Numbered from the stretch's first letter, positions 53,599 through 62,539 are shown. The stretch is 64,000 nt of DNA from JAUUSJ01 sp964439395 (GCA_964439395.1 CAYTNV010000009.1:36902-100901), one strand, 5' to 3'. Numbers and translations: made by a program. The notes: generated by a model from the sequence alone, not told the origin.

Positions 53599-53663
53599 TA
53601 AATTAAATTCAATCTCTAACTAAAAAAACTAAGTTATTATTTCAATATTATTCAAATGAAAAG

Positions 53664-53689
53664 AGGGTTATACTAATAAGTATAGCCCC
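53664..53689 (+). terminator. Weak terminator-like hairpin after but
   Basis: GGGTTATACT (53665-53674) / AGTATAGCCC (53679-53688), 4-nt loop, followed by CCTTCC rather than a T run. Confidence 0.4.
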
Positions 53690-53776
53690 CTTCCTATGTT
53701 GAAATCAAAGCATGAATATATAATTGTCCTGCAATTGCTAACTTTGAATCAATATAATATTTTTTACCAAAAACAA

Positions 53777-53816
53777 GACTATTATTTTAAAAGTTTTGTT
53801 TTTTAAAATAATAGTC
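53777..53816. terminator. 16-bp perfect hairpin between but and the NdpA-like gene
   Basis: GACTATTATTTTAAAA (53777-53792) pairs perfectly with 53801-53816, with an 8-nt loop. It lies between convergent genes, so it probably ends both transcripts, although the flanks lack a clean T run. Confidence 0.6.
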
Positions 53817-53853
53817 TCGGTTACTTTCATACCTGTCTATCTATATTTTTACT

Positions 53854-54909
53854 TTATTTCAAAACAAGATTATCAATATTCTTAATCGTGATTGTCGTCG
53901 TTCCGTCGATATCCGTCACAACCTCAATATTACTCTTTGTTTTATACTCCTCCATCGGAATCGTAATCTCGATACCAGTATCCGTCACCATAACCTGCTT
54001 TTCGAGCTTCTTCACTGTGCTGTCATTTACAACAGTAAAATTATCATACTGCATATCGTATTTTTCCATCTTCTCCTCAAATTCCTGCTGCATTTCATGA
54101 TGTCCCTCAAATACCTTCTCTCCAATATCATGCACGTCAAATGCATTATTTTCCACAAATTCATCCTGCAAAATGCTCTTGGATTTTAACTTTGTATCCA
54201 CATCTACATGATTGAATTTATTATTTACATCGTTAATCACCTTCGTCAAAATATTTAACTTTTTCTTGACTGGAAGCTGGGTATGGCAAACTAAGAAATT
54301 TTCCGATAAATAATTTACCTTCTCTCCGTTTATCTCATACTTTTTCTCAAACAGCCAAATCTCATAATTATCTAGGCTAATAACAGCCGCCTCCGATAAT
54401 CTAGAACCGCCAGACGGCAAAATAATTCTCTGTTTTACAATCTGATTATCGCTATCCTCAGACTGATTATGAATATAGCTCTCCTTATAATTCATCTTAA
54501 GCAATGCCAAATGCACCGTACTCTCAACCTGAAAGCTCGCTATAACCAAATCTGCAGCTGGAATATCCATTTCCTGCGTCATAATATCAAATAAATGTTC
54601 CGCAAGTTTCTTACTCACATCAATAAAGGATATATCTTCGCTCTCCTCTAGCTCCTCAAGCATACTAAAAACAGGAGAAGCATCCTCCTCAAATCTACAT
54701 TTTTTTGCATCGTCAGAAGAGAGAATCTTATAAATATGCCCTCGGATAAAATCGTTTAAATCTGGCTTTAAGTCAAGCATCTGCTCGGATAATGCCATCT
54801 CTCCTCTATTTGTATCTAATATATGTACAATCCCTTTTCTAATGATAATATCGTCTTTTTGCAAATATGCCACCATCCTTCTTTTTTCCTTGAAAATCAT
54901 TTTCTCCAA
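53854..54909 (-). CDS. Nucleoid-associated protein, NdpA (YejK) family
   Basis: A 351-aa protein resembling the 37-kDa nucleoid-associated (NdpA) family. The start KDDIIIRKGIVHILDTNRGEMALSEQ, the conserved ADLVIASFQVESTVHLALLKMNYKESY and the SEAAVISLDNYEIWLFEK block fit the family. There are no membrane segments. Known members bind DNA in proteobacteria; the role in Firmicutes is little studied. Its C-terminal tail (GTTTITIKNIDNLVLK) looks like a small beta domain. It stands alone, convergent with but. The start at 54909 is not strongly supported by a ribosome binding site; ATG codons a few residues in (MIFKEKRRMVAYLQK) are alternatives. Confidence 0.75.
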   Translation of the reverse strand: MEKMIFKEKRRMVAYLQKDDIIIRKGIVHILDTNRGEMALSEQMLDLKPDLNDFIRGHIYKILSSDDAKKCRFEEDASPVFSMLEELEESEDISFIDVSKKLAEHLFDIMTQEMDIPAADLVIASFQVESTVHLALLKMNYKESYIHNQSEDSDNQIVKQRIILPSGGSRLSEAAVISLDNYEIWLFEKKYEINGEKVNYLSENFLVCHTQLPVKKKLNILTKVINDVNNKFNHVDVDTKLKSKSILQDEFVENNAFDVHDIGEKVFEGHHEMQQEFEEKMEKYDMQYDNFTVVNDSTVKKLEKQVMVTDTGIEITIPMEEYKTKSNIEVVTDIDGTTTITIKNIDNLVLK

Positions 54910-55180
54910 TTCTCATAAATTATCTTATCGAAAAGTTTTTTGGATGTCAATGCAAACATAAAGCACTCTCACTAGATGCTAATCTTCATAATGCCCTCTA
55001 CAGGAAATTATTTTAATATTTTCTTATCTTACAATGTACCAGATATTCCACATTTCTTTTCGCTTTCTGCAAATTATTATATTCTTCTTCGGATATTACT
55101 ACTACATTTTTATTTTTTTGCGTGATACTATAATAGTTTCCCCATTAAATGTAAGATTAAAATATTTTTTAGTAAATAAT
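54910..55180. other. Intergenic, nothing recognised
   Basis: An AT-rich gap between the NdpA-like gene and the butyrate operon terminator. No ORF, RNA or clear promoter pair is seen. Confidence 0.45.
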
Positions 55181-55226
55181 AAAAAACCCATACACCACTC
55201 TCCCAAGTAGTATATGGGTTCTTTTT
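55180..55226 (-). terminator. Terminator of the butyrate operon
   Basis: AACCCATACACCACT (55185-55199) pairs with AGTAGTATATGGGTT (55206-55220) apart from G-U pairs, with a T run on the minus strand. It is 45 nt after the etfA stop. Confidence 0.9.
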
Positions 55227-55269
55227 CTCGTTTAAACTCAAATCAAAAATCTATATAATTTTTAATATC

Positions 55270-56316
55270 TTATTTGCCTAATTCTGCTTTTAACTGAGCT
55301 GTTAAAGCTGGAACGATCTTATTCAAATCACCAACGATACCATAATCAGCTACATCGAAGATAGGAGCATCCTCATCTTTGTTGATAGCAACAACGATGT
55401 CGGACTCTTCCATACCAGCTACGTGCTGGATAGCTCCGGAGATACCGATTGCGAAGTATACGTTAGGACGAACAGTTTTACCTGTCTGACCTACCTGGTA
55501 ATCCTGTGCTTTCCATCCGTTCTCTACAACAGCACGAGAGCAGCTTACCATTCCGCCTAAAACTTCCGCAAGATCTTCAAGCATAGCAAAGTTTTCTTTG
55601 CTTCCAACTCCACGTCCGCCAGATACAAGAATCTTAGCATCCATGATGTTTTCTACTTTTCCAACTGCCTTAACAACTTCCATGATCTCTACATATCTAT
55701 CGTTTGTTTCTAACTTAGCATTAAACTCGATAACTTCAGCTTTTGCTCCAGGGATAGGATCAATCTTCTGCATAACACCAGGACGAACGGTTGCCATCTG
55801 AGGACGGTTGTCTGGGCAAGCGATTGTAGCGATTGTGTTTCCACCGAAAGCTGGACGAGTCATAAGTAACTGATTATGTTTTTGCTTGTCTTCCTGTCCT
55901 GGTAAAGCTCTAAGAGGGAAATCACCAATCTCGAGTACTGTACAGTCAGCTGTAAGACCTGTTGCTACTCTAGCGGATACTGTAGGACCTAAATCTCTAC
56001 CGATTGCTGTAGCACCAACTAACATAATATCTGGTTTGAACTCATTGATAACAGCAGCTAAAGCCTGTGCATATGGCTCTGTTCTATATGTCTCTAATGC
56101 AGGATCATCTACTACGATAACCTTATCTGCACCGTACTCTGCTAATGGATCTACTAAGTCTTTTATGTTTGATCCAAGAATAACTGCTGTTACATCTGTA
56201 TCTAAATCTTTTGCCAATTCTTTTGCTTTTCCAATTAATTCAAAAGCGATTGGACTAATTTCATTGTCTACCTGCTGTGCGTAAATATATACGCCCTTAT
56301 ATGCTTCTAAACCCAT
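55270..56316 (-). CDS. etfA: Electron transfer flavoprotein, alpha subunit
   Basis: A 348-aa subunit of the EtfAB complex that carries electrons to butyryl-CoA dehydrogenase. The N-terminal Rossmann-like domain starts MGLEAYKGVYIYAQQVDNE. The C-terminal FAD-binding domain has ILVSGGRGVGSKENF, QVGQTGKTVRPNVYFAIGISGAIQH and AINKDEDAPIFDVADYGIVGDL. In clostridia this complex with Bcd bifurcates electrons from NADH to crotonyl-CoA and ferredoxin. I prefer ATG 56316 to GTG 56328 by homology; neither has a strong ribosome binding site. Last gene of the operon, right after etfB. Confidence 0.93.
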   Translation of the reverse strand: MGLEAYKGVYIYAQQVDNEISPIAFELIGKAKELAKDLDTDVTAVILGSNIKDLVDPLAEYGADKVIVVDDPALETYRTEPYAQALAAVINEFKPDIMLVGATAIGRDLGPTVSARVATGLTADCTVLEIGDFPLRALPGQEDKQKHNQLLMTRPAFGGNTIATIACPDNRPQMATVRPGVMQKIDPIPGAKAEVIEFNAKLETNDRYVEIMEVVKAVGKVENIMDAKILVSGGRGVGSKENFAMLEDLAEVLGGMVSCSRAVVENGWKAQDYQVGQTGKTVRPNVYFAIGISGAIQHVAGMEESDIVVAINKDEDAPIFDVADYGIVGDLNKIVPALTAQLKAELGK

Positions 56317-56344
56317 TCTATTCACCACTTTTCTTTCTGAATTA

Positions 56345-57127
56345 TTAGATTACATGTTTCTCTTTTAATTTGCCCATGATATAAGCAACGGATTCTGTTG
56401 GATCAAGGTTAACCTTTTCTCCAGCTCCCTTACGTACTTTATCAGAAGCTTTTGCGATCTTTGTAGGTGATCCCTTTAAACCAAGGTTGGAATCATCAAC
56501 ATCTTTTAAGTCTTTTCTACCCCAAACTGTAACTTCTTTTGCATAAGCATCAAAAATTCCGCCTGGTGTCATGTATCTAGGCTCGTTTAACTCAGAAAGT
56601 GCTGTGATTAAACAAGGCATTTTTGCTTTTAACATATGATATCTGTCTTCGTACTGACGTTTAACGATAACAGAATCTCCATCAACTTTGATATCCTCTG
56701 CATAAGAAATAACTGGAAGTCCAAGATGCTCTGCGATCTGTGGTCCAACCTGAGCTGTATCACCATCGATAGCCTGACGACCTGTAATAATTAAATCATA
56801 ATCAATATTTCTTAATGCACCAGCAATTGTTGTAGATGTAGCCCATGTATCAGCTCCACCTAAAACACGATCTGTAACGAGGATTGCATTGTCAGCACCC
56901 ATAGCCATAGCTTCACGAAGTACATCATCAGCCTTTGGAAGACCCATTGTAAGTACTGTAACTTCTGCGCCTGTCTCTTCTTTAATTCTTAATGCTGCTT
57001 CAAGACCAGCTTTGTCATCTGGATTCATGATAGCAAGCATAGCTGCTCTATCAAGTGTTCCGTCTGGGTTAAATTTAACGCCACCCTTTGTATCAGGAAC
57101 CTGTTTAATACATACTACGATTTTCAT
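56345..57127 (-). CDS. etfB: Electron transfer flavoprotein, beta subunit
   Basis: A 260-aa partner of EtfA. It starts MKIVVCIKQVPDTKGGVKFN. The segment LVTDRVLGGADTWATS and the ITGRQAIDGDTAQVGPQIAE block form the nucleotide-binding core; the second flavin of bifurcating Etf proteins binds near here. AAGGAG is 9 nt before the ATG. It lies between bcd and etfA with short gaps, which suggests balanced expression of the three subunits. Confidence 0.95.
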   Translation of the reverse strand: MKIVVCIKQVPDTKGGVKFNPDGTLDRAAMLAIMNPDDKAGLEAALRIKEETGAEVTVLTMGLPKADDVLREAMAMGADNAILVTDRVLGGADTWATSTTIAGALRNIDYDLIITGRQAIDGDTAQVGPQIAEHLGLPVISYAEDIKVDGDSVIVKRQYEDRYHMLKAKMPCLITALSELNEPRYMTPGGIFDAYAKEVTVWGRKDLKDVDDSNLGLKGSPTKIAKASDKVRKGAGEKVNLDPTESVAYIMGKLKEKHVI

Positions 57128-57156
57128 GTATTTTCACTCCTTATATAAATTCTCAA

Positions 57157-58311
57157 TTATTTAAGTAAAGCACCAGAGATAACCATTCTTTGAACTTCGG
57201 AAGTTCCTTCATAGATCTCAGTAATCTTAGCATCACGCATCATACGTTCTACATCATATTCTCTGATATATCCGTATCCACCGAATAACTGTACACACTC
57301 TGTTGTAACAGCCATAGCTGTCTCAGCAGCAAATAATTTAGCCTTAGCAGCCTCTACAGAATAAACCTTCTGTGTAGCTTTAGCCATAGCGGCTTTATAA
57401 ACTAATAACTGTGCAGCTTCAATTCTAGCAGCCATATCAGCTAGCTTGAACTGTGTATTCTGTTGCTGTGCGATTGTTCTACCAAACTGTTTTCTTTCCT
57501 TTGTATAAGCAATAGTTCTCTCTAAAGCACCTTCTGCAATACCGAGTGCCTGAGCAGCAATACCAATACGTCCACCATCAAGTGTATGCATAGCAATTGG
57601 GAAACCTTTTCCTTCTTTTCCAAGTAATGCATCTTTAGGAATTCTGCAATCTTCGAAAATTAACTCATATGTAGAGGATCCACGGATACCCATCTTCTTC
57701 TCTTTTGTTCCGAAGGAGAATCCAGGAGCTCCTTTTTCTACGATAAATGCGGAGAAATTCTTTTTCTTTCTACCTCTTCTGTCTTCTGTTACGCTTGTAA
57801 TAGCGATTACGATATAAACGTCTGCAACTTCACCGTTTGTGATAAAGCATTTAGAGCCATTTAATACCCACTCGTCACCATCTAAAACAGCTTTTGTCTG
57901 AGCGCCCTGAGCGTCAGTACCAGCACCTGGCTCTGTCAAAGCGAAAGCTCCAAGATACTCACCTGTAGCAAGTTTTGAAACATATTTTTGTTTCTGAGCT
58001 TCTGTACCATATGTCAAAATAGGGTCGATGCAAAGAGATGTATGTGCAGAAACAACAACACCTGTTGTAGCACAAACTTTTGATAACTCTTCAACACACA
58101 TAACATATGTTAAAGGATCGCATCCCTGTCCACCATACTGCTTTGGTACTGGAATTCCTAAGAATCCATATTTAGCCATTTTTTCCACTGTCTTAGCTGG
58201 AAACTTTTCTGTTTCGTCTGTTTCCTGTGCAAGAGGTTTTACTTCATTTTCTGCGAAATCTCTAAAGAGAGTTCTCGCCATCTCATGCTCTTTGCTTAAT
58301 GCGAAATCCAT
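57157..58311 (-). CDS. bcd: Butyryl-CoA dehydrogenase
   Basis: A 384-aa acyl-CoA dehydrogenase reducing crotonyl-CoA to butyryl-CoA with electrons from EtfAB. It starts MDFALSKEHEMARTLFRDFA. Family signatures ALTEPGAGTDAQG (about 127) and QLFGGYGYIREYDVERMMRDAKITEIYEGTSE near the end (catalytic Glu in IYEGTSE) are present. I chose ATG 58311 (GGAGG upstream). The frame extends to 58362, but that part overlaps a hairpin and lacks a ribosome binding site. It lies 312 bp after hbd, unusually far for this operon. Confidence 0.95.
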   Translation of the reverse strand: MDFALSKEHEMARTLFRDFAENEVKPLAQETDETEKFPAKTVEKMAKYGFLGIPVPKQYGGQGCDPLTYVMCVEELSKVCATTGVVVSAHTSLCIDPILTYGTEAQKQKYVSKLATGEYLGAFALTEPGAGTDAQGAQTKAVLDGDEWVLNGSKCFITNGEVADVYIVIAITSVTEDRRGRKKKNFSAFIVEKGAPGFSFGTKEKKMGIRGSSTYELIFEDCRIPKDALLGKEGKGFPIAMHTLDGGRIGIAAQALGIAEGALERTIAYTKERKQFGRTIAQQQNTQFKLADMAARIEAAQLLVYKAAMAKATQKVYSVEAAKAKLFAAETAMAVTTECVQLFGGYGYIREYDVERMMRDAKITEIYEGTSEVQRMVISGALLK

Positions 58312-58357
58312 AATTATTCCTCCATTTGATTTACTATATAATACAATTCTAATATCA

Positions 58358-58380
58358 AGCATGAAATTCTATTTCATGCT
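58358..58380 (-). promoter_or_regulatory. Short perfect hairpin upstream of bcd
   Basis: AGCATGAAAT (58358-58367) pairs perfectly with ATTTCATGCT (58371-58380), with a 3-nt loop. It sits about 50 nt before the bcd ATG inside the 312-bp hbd-bcd gap. Confidence 0.55.
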
Positions 58381-58557
58381 CCAAAGTGAATTTCATCTTA
58401 CTTCAGCTAGTGATTCTATTTTCACTAATTTGATAGACTAAAAGCCATCCACTAAAGCTTTCCCCATTAACTCACTAAAGTATTATGGGATAATTTTTAA
58501 GCATCTATCATTGCAAAATTACGAAAAATGCTTCTATCCTTATCTCTCTTTACACGC

Positions 58558-58592
58558 AATGTTGAAAGCAGCAAATACCACTTTCAACATTG
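58558..58592 (-). promoter_or_regulatory. Hairpin just after hbd
   Basis: CAATGTTGAAAG (58558-58569) pairs perfectly with CTTTCAACATTG (58581-58592). No T run follows on the minus strand. It probably protects or processes the upstream transcript. A TATAAT at about 58592-58600 on the minus strand has no good -35. The rest of the gap is AT-rich. Confidence 0.55.
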
Positions 58593-58623
58593 TGCATTAT
58601 ATTTGCGAAAACTTTATTAAAAT

Positions 58624-59463
58624 TTATTTGCTGTAGTCGTAGAATCCGATTCCAGTCTTCATTCCTAATTTGCCACCGCGAACCATTTTTCTTAATAATG
58701 GATGTGGACGGTATTTAGGATCACCAAACTCGTTATAAAGTACTTCCATGATAGCAAGTACGATATCAAGACCTACTAAGTCACCTAAAGCTAAAGGTCC
58801 CATTGGGTGATTAGCGCCTAATTTCATAGCTGTATCAATTCCTTCTACAGATGCAACGCCATCAGCGTAGATTCCGATTGCCTCGTTAATCATAGGGATT
58901 AAGATTCTGTTTACTACGAAACCTGCAGTTTCCTCAACCTGTACAGGAGTTTTTCCGATATCCTCAGAAATTTTCTTAATTGTCTCAACTGTCTCAGCTG
59001 GTGTATTTAATCCAGCGATAACCTCAACTAATTTCATAACAGCTGCTGGATTGAAGAAATGCATACCGATAACTGGTCTGTCAAGTCCTGCTCCAATTGC
59101 TGTGATAGATAAGGAGGATGTATTTGTAGCGAAAATAGCTTCTGGTTTACAGATATCCTGTAACTCTTTGAATGTCTGCTGTTTTACTTCAAGAACCTCT
59201 AAAGCAGCCTCTACGATTAAATCGCAGTCACCACAGATATCTTTTGTTCCTGTTGTGATCTTAGCAAGGATTGCATCAGCTTTTGCCTGATCCATTTTTC
59301 CTCTAGCTACTCTCTTCTCAAATCCTTTAGCAATTTTCTTTTTACCGTTTGCAGCGAACTCGTCGTTGATATCACATAAGCAAACTTCATATCCTTCTGT
59401 CTGAGCAAATGCCTGAGCAATGCCAGATCCCATAGTACCTGCACCAATAACTCCAACTTTCAT
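58624..59463 (-). CDS. hbd: 3-hydroxybutyryl-CoA dehydrogenase
   Basis: A 279-aa NAD(P)H-dependent enzyme reducing acetoacetyl-CoA to 3-hydroxybutyryl-CoA. The Rossmann motif VGVIGAGTMGSGIAQAFA is at the start, the catalytic region is PVIGMHFFNPAAVMKLVEVI (His about 138) with NRILIPMINEA, and the C-terminus ends MKTGIGFYDYSK. Full length (about 280). GGAGG precedes the ATG. It lies third in the operon, after the multi-helix element at 59507-59666. Confidence 0.96.
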   Translation of the reverse strand: MKVGVIGAGTMGSGIAQAFAQTEGYEVCLCDINDEFAANGKKKIAKGFEKRVARGKMDQAKADAILAKITTGTKDICGDCDLIVEAALEVLEVKQQTFKELQDICKPEAIFATNTSSLSITAIGAGLDRPVIGMHFFNPAAVMKLVEVIAGLNTPAETVETIKKISEDIGKTPVQVEETAGFVVNRILIPMINEAIGIYADGVASVEGIDTAMKLGANHPMGPLALGDLVGLDIVLAIMEVLYNEFGDPKYRPHPLLRKMVRGGKLGMKTGIGFYDYSK

Positions 59464-59506
59464 GATGTTACCTCCAAAAATTTATTATTTATTATATATT
59501 CAAATT

Positions 59507-59666
59507 ATGAAAGTTCGATTGTTCCACACCTTCGGTGTTCCCACAATCGCCACCCGCATTCCCACTTCAAGTGTTCTACGTGCTCGTACGGGTTAGCCCA
59601 TCAAATGTCCATGTACCTACACATGCAAGCATGTTCCGTTACCTGTCCGCTTGATGAGACTTTCAT
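59507..59666 (-). repeat. Multi-helix element between crt and hbd
   Basis: About 160 bp closed by ATGAAAGT (59507-59514) / ACTTTCAT (59659-59666). Inside are hairpin CGATTGT...ACACC-TTC-GGTGT...ACAATCG (59516-59549), a CACTT/AGTG hairpin (about 59563-59573), and an arm CATCAA (59599) / TTGATG (59651) around ACATGC-AA-GCATGT (59621-59634). It is far richer in GC than the gap around it. It has no ORF and no T run. It may be an inserted non-autonomous element with terminal inverted repeats, or a structured mRNA spacer. Confidence 0.6.
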
Positions 59667-59672
59667 CGTATC

Positions 59673-60464
59673 TTAGCAATTCTTAAATGGAACAACTTTT
59701 AATTTTTTAGATTTGTCTTTCTCTAAGAAATTACCCATACCAGCTTTCTGATCTTCTGTCTCAAAGCAGTCACCGAAAAGTTTCTCTTCGATAACGATTG
59801 CCTGGTCCATATCTACTTGAAGACCATCGTTGATAGCTTTCTTACAATTACGAACAGCGATAGGAGCATTTGCAGCGATTGTTGCAGCAAGCTTCTTAGC
59901 TGCTGGCATTAACTCTTCCGGAGCGTATACGGCATTTACAAGACCAATACGGTAAGCTTCAGCAGATTTAATGTTTCTTGCAGAATAGATCATCTGTTTT
60001 GCAATTCCAACACCAACTGTTCTTGCAAGTCTCTGTGTTCCACCAAATCCAGGTGTAATTCCAAGACCAACCTCAGGCTGACCAAATACAGCATTCTCAG
60101 AGCAGATACGAATATCACAGCTCATAGAAATCTCACATCCACCGCCTAATGCAAATCCATTGATTGCAGCGATAACTGGAATAGGGAATACTTCTAATTT
60201 ACGAAATACGTCATTTCCTTTTTTACCGAAAGCTTCACCCTCAGCTTTTGTTAATGTGCTCATCTCTCCGATATCAGCACCAGCTACGAAGGATTTATCT
60301 CCAGCGCCTGTAAGAATTAAACATCTTACAGTATCTAAATCTACAGCATCAAGTGTAGCATTTAATTCGTCAAGAACCTGGCTATTTAATGCATTTAAAG
60401 CCTTTGGACGGTTGATTGTAATTGTACCAACAGCGCCTTCTACTTCATATAAAATGTAATCCAT
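59673..60464 (-). CDS. crt: 3-hydroxybutyryl-CoA dehydratase (crotonase)
   Basis: A 263-aa enoyl-CoA hydratase-family enzyme dehydrating 3-hydroxybutyryl-CoA to crotonyl-CoA. The oxyanion-hole segment is FVAGADIGEM (about 66), the first catalytic Glu is in LGGGCEISMSCDIRI (about 114), the second in FGQPEVGLGITPGFGGTQRL (about 134). Length matches clostridial Crt (about 260). AAAGGAG precedes the ATG. Second gene of the operon. Confidence 0.95.
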   Translation of the reverse strand: MDYILYEVEGAVGTITINRPKALNALNSQVLDELNATLDAVDLDTVRCLILTGAGDKSFVAGADIGEMSTLTKAEGEAFGKKGNDVFRKLEVFPIPVIAAINGFALGGGCEISMSCDIRICSENAVFGQPEVGLGITPGFGGTQRLARTVGVGIAKQMIYSARNIKSAEAYRIGLVNAVYAPEELMPAAKKLAATIAANAPIAVRNCKKAINDGLQVDMDQAIVIEEKLFGDCFETEDQKAGMGNFLEKDKSKKLKVVPFKNC

Positions 60465-60494
60465 AATAAATTACTCCTTTAATTTATGTAGTAT

Positions 60495-60520
60495 ACCGAC
60501 TGCACAAAAGCACAGTCGGT
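60495..60520 (-). promoter_or_regulatory. Intercistronic hairpin between thl and crt
   Basis: ACCGACTG (60495-60502) / CAGTCGGT (60513-60520), with further GC pairing inside. No T run follows. It is one of several hairpins that mark the spacers of this operon. Confidence 0.6.
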
Positions 60521-60550
60521 AATATTATTTACTTAATCAATCGCTAGAAA

Positions 60551-61738
60551 TTAGTCTCTCTCAACGATAGTACTGCATCCCATACCACCGCCGATGCAAA
60601 GTGTAGCAAGACCCTTCTTAGCGTCTCTCTTCTGCATCTCATGAAGAAGTGTAACTAAAATACGGCATCCAGAAGCTCCTACAGGATGTCCAAGAGCGAT
60701 AGCTCCACCGTTAACGTTAACTTTGCTCATATCAAAGTTAAGGTCACGAGCTACTGCGATAGACTGAGCTGCGAATGCTTCGTTAGCTTCAACTAAATCC
60801 ATATCTTCAATTGTTAAGCCAGTTTTCTCAAATACTTTTTTTGTAGAAGCAACAGGTCCAACACCCATAATCTCTGGAGCAACTCCACCAAGAGCTCCGC
60901 CTACGAATGTTGCCATAGGTGTAACACCTAATTCTTTTGCTTTCTCTTCGCTCATAACAACGATTGCTGCTGCACCATCATTAATACCAGAAGCGTTACC
61001 AGCTGTGATAAGTCCGTCTGGTCCTTTTCCTGAACAGCATTTTAATTTTCCAAGGCTCTCAGCTGTTGTTCCAGCACGAGGTCCTTCGTCTGTATCTACA
61101 ACGATTGTTCCTTTTCTTGTCTTAATCTCTACAGGAACGATCTCATCTTTGAATTTTCCTTCAGCGATAGCCTTCTCGCATTTCTGCTGGCTATTTGCTG
61201 AGAATTCATCTAATTCTTCACGTGTGATTCCCCACTGCTCTGCTACGTTCTCAGCAGTAATCATCATGTGATACTGATTGAATGCATCTGTTAAAGCATC
61301 ATTAACCATTGTGTCAATGATCTTTCCATTATTCATACGATATCCGAAACGAGCCTGTGGTAATGCGTAAGGAGCTAAAGACATGTTTTCCATACCACCA
61401 GCAACAACAATATCAGCATCTCCTGCCTGAATCATCTGAGCTGCCATATTTACACAGTTAAGACCAGAACCACAAACAACGTTTACAGTAACAGCTGGTG
61501 TTGTAATAGGTAAACCAGCATTAAGAGAAGCCTGACGAGCTACGTTCTGTCCTAAGCCAGCCTGGATAACACATCCCATATATACATGATCAACCTGATC
61601 TTTAGCTACACCTGCTCTTTTAAGAGCCTCTTCAATAACGATAGCACCTAATTTTGCAGCTGGAGTTGTTCCTAAAGCTCCGCCCATTTTACCAATAGCT
61701 GTACGGCATGCGCCTGCTAAAACTACTTTTTTCGCCAT
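60551..61738 (-). CDS. thl: Acetyl-CoA acetyltransferase (thiolase)
   Basis: A 395-aa biosynthetic thiolase condensing two acetyl-CoA to acetoacetyl-CoA, first step of butyrate synthesis. It starts MAKKVVLAGACRTAIGKMGG. The acyl-accepting Cys is in NVVCGSGLNCVNMAA (about 88), the catalytic His in NVNGGAIALGHPVGASG (about 350) and the second Cys in LCIGGGMGCSTIVER (about 380). I chose ATG 61738, which has GGAGG upstream; the frame extends to 61861 but covers the promoter. First gene of the operon. Confidence 0.96.
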   Translation of the reverse strand: MAKKVVLAGACRTAIGKMGGALGTTPAAKLGAIVIEEALKRAGVAKDQVDHVYMGCVIQAGLGQNVARQASLNAGLPITTPAVTVNVVCGSGLNCVNMAAQMIQAGDADIVVAGGMENMSLAPYALPQARFGYRMNNGKIIDTMVNDALTDAFNQYHMMITAENVAEQWGITREELDEFSANSQQKCEKAIAEGKFKDEIVPVEIKTRKGTIVVDTDEGPRAGTTAESLGKLKCCSGKGPDGLITAGNASGINDGAAAIVVMSEEKAKELGVTPMATFVGGALGGVAPEIMGVGPVASTKKVFEKTGLTIEDMDLVEANEAFAAQSIAVARDLNFDMSKVNVNGGAIALGHPVGASGCRILVTLLHEMQKRDAKKGLATLCIGGGMGCSTIVERD

Positions 61739-61775
61739 AATAAAAATCCTCCATTTTTTATAAATGTGAAAAGAC

Positions 61776-61802
61776 CATAAGAATCCCTTATTAATTCTTA
61801 TG
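61776..61802 (-). promoter_or_regulatory. Hairpin at the 5' end of the butyrate operon mRNA
   Basis: CATAAGAAT (61776-61784) pairs perfectly with ATTCTTATG (61794-61802). It falls at or just after the predicted transcription start, so it may be a 5' stabilising hairpin or an operator. Confidence 0.55.
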
Positions 61803-61808
61803 ACTATT

Positions 61809-61836
61809 TGTATAAGATATGTTAATAATATCACAA
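61809..61836 (-). promoter_or_regulatory. Promoter of the butyrate operon
   Basis: On the minus strand: TTGTGA, 16-nt spacer, TATACA, about 70 nt before the thl ATG. It overlaps a Rex-like operator. Confidence 0.55.
61819..61836 (-). promoter_or_regulatory. Rex-like operator in the butyrate operon promoter
   Basis: On the minus strand TTGTGATATTATTAACAT agrees with the clostridial Rex consensus TTGTTAANNNNTTAACAA at 11 of 14 fixed positions. It covers the -35 and spacer, a position where a bound repressor would block RNA polymerase. Rex control of thl-crt-hbd-bcd-etf genes is known in other clostridia. Confidence 0.6.
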
Positions 61837-62539
61837 TGTTTTTGATTTTGCAATACCTCATAAGTTAATTTTTATTTAAAAAATTTTTTCATCAAATTTT
61901 CACATTTTTTCCAATTCATAATTTTTTTGCTCTACATTTTTTCTAAAGAAATGGAATATTATAAGGCCTTATTCATATTTTAAATTATTCAAATTAATGC
62001 ATAAATATATCAAACTTGCACGACTTTGTTAAAAAAATAACTAATTTGATAACTTTTTTCCTCATTTATATACAAAAAACTATGTCTTTCAAACTGCACA
62101 ATTTTTAATTTTCTATAGAAAAATAAAGTTTTTTGCGCTGAATCTCTTTGAAATCATAGTTTTTCTTAGTAAATGAATATATATTCTATCAGAAATTTTT
62201 CTTTATTGATTCTTTTATTATAAAATTTTTTGTTATAAATTTAGCGTAAAACCTATAAATCTACGTGAACTACTCGGCAACAAGTCGGCGAACTTCCTAT
62301 TTCAATCACCGTCACTTGGCTAATCCTTTCCATAATTGTTCTCGAATTTCATGGGATTTTCTTAGCAATCTATTTCCACTAATTCCCCTTAGGTATTTTA
62401 CTATATATAGTATCACAAATTCACAAAAACTGTGCTTTCCCCCTGAATACAAGCAACCGAAAATTCCCATCCATTAACTTAAAACTCTATATCTTACATG
62501 GCATATAATAATTCTCTTAATTTGATGAGCCTATTTATT
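61837..62539. other. Long AT-rich intergenic region
   Basis: 700 bp without a credible gene. The stretch 62255-62400 is less AT-rich than the rest and has short repeats (CTCGGC, AGTCGGCG), perhaps a decayed element. A 70-codon frame there lacks a ribosome binding site. No terminator for the DMT gene was recognised. Confidence 0.4.

Noticed and set aside
62265..62477. 70-codon plus-strand frame in the long intergenic region
   Set aside because: No ribosome binding site; the protein looks like translated non-coding sequence.
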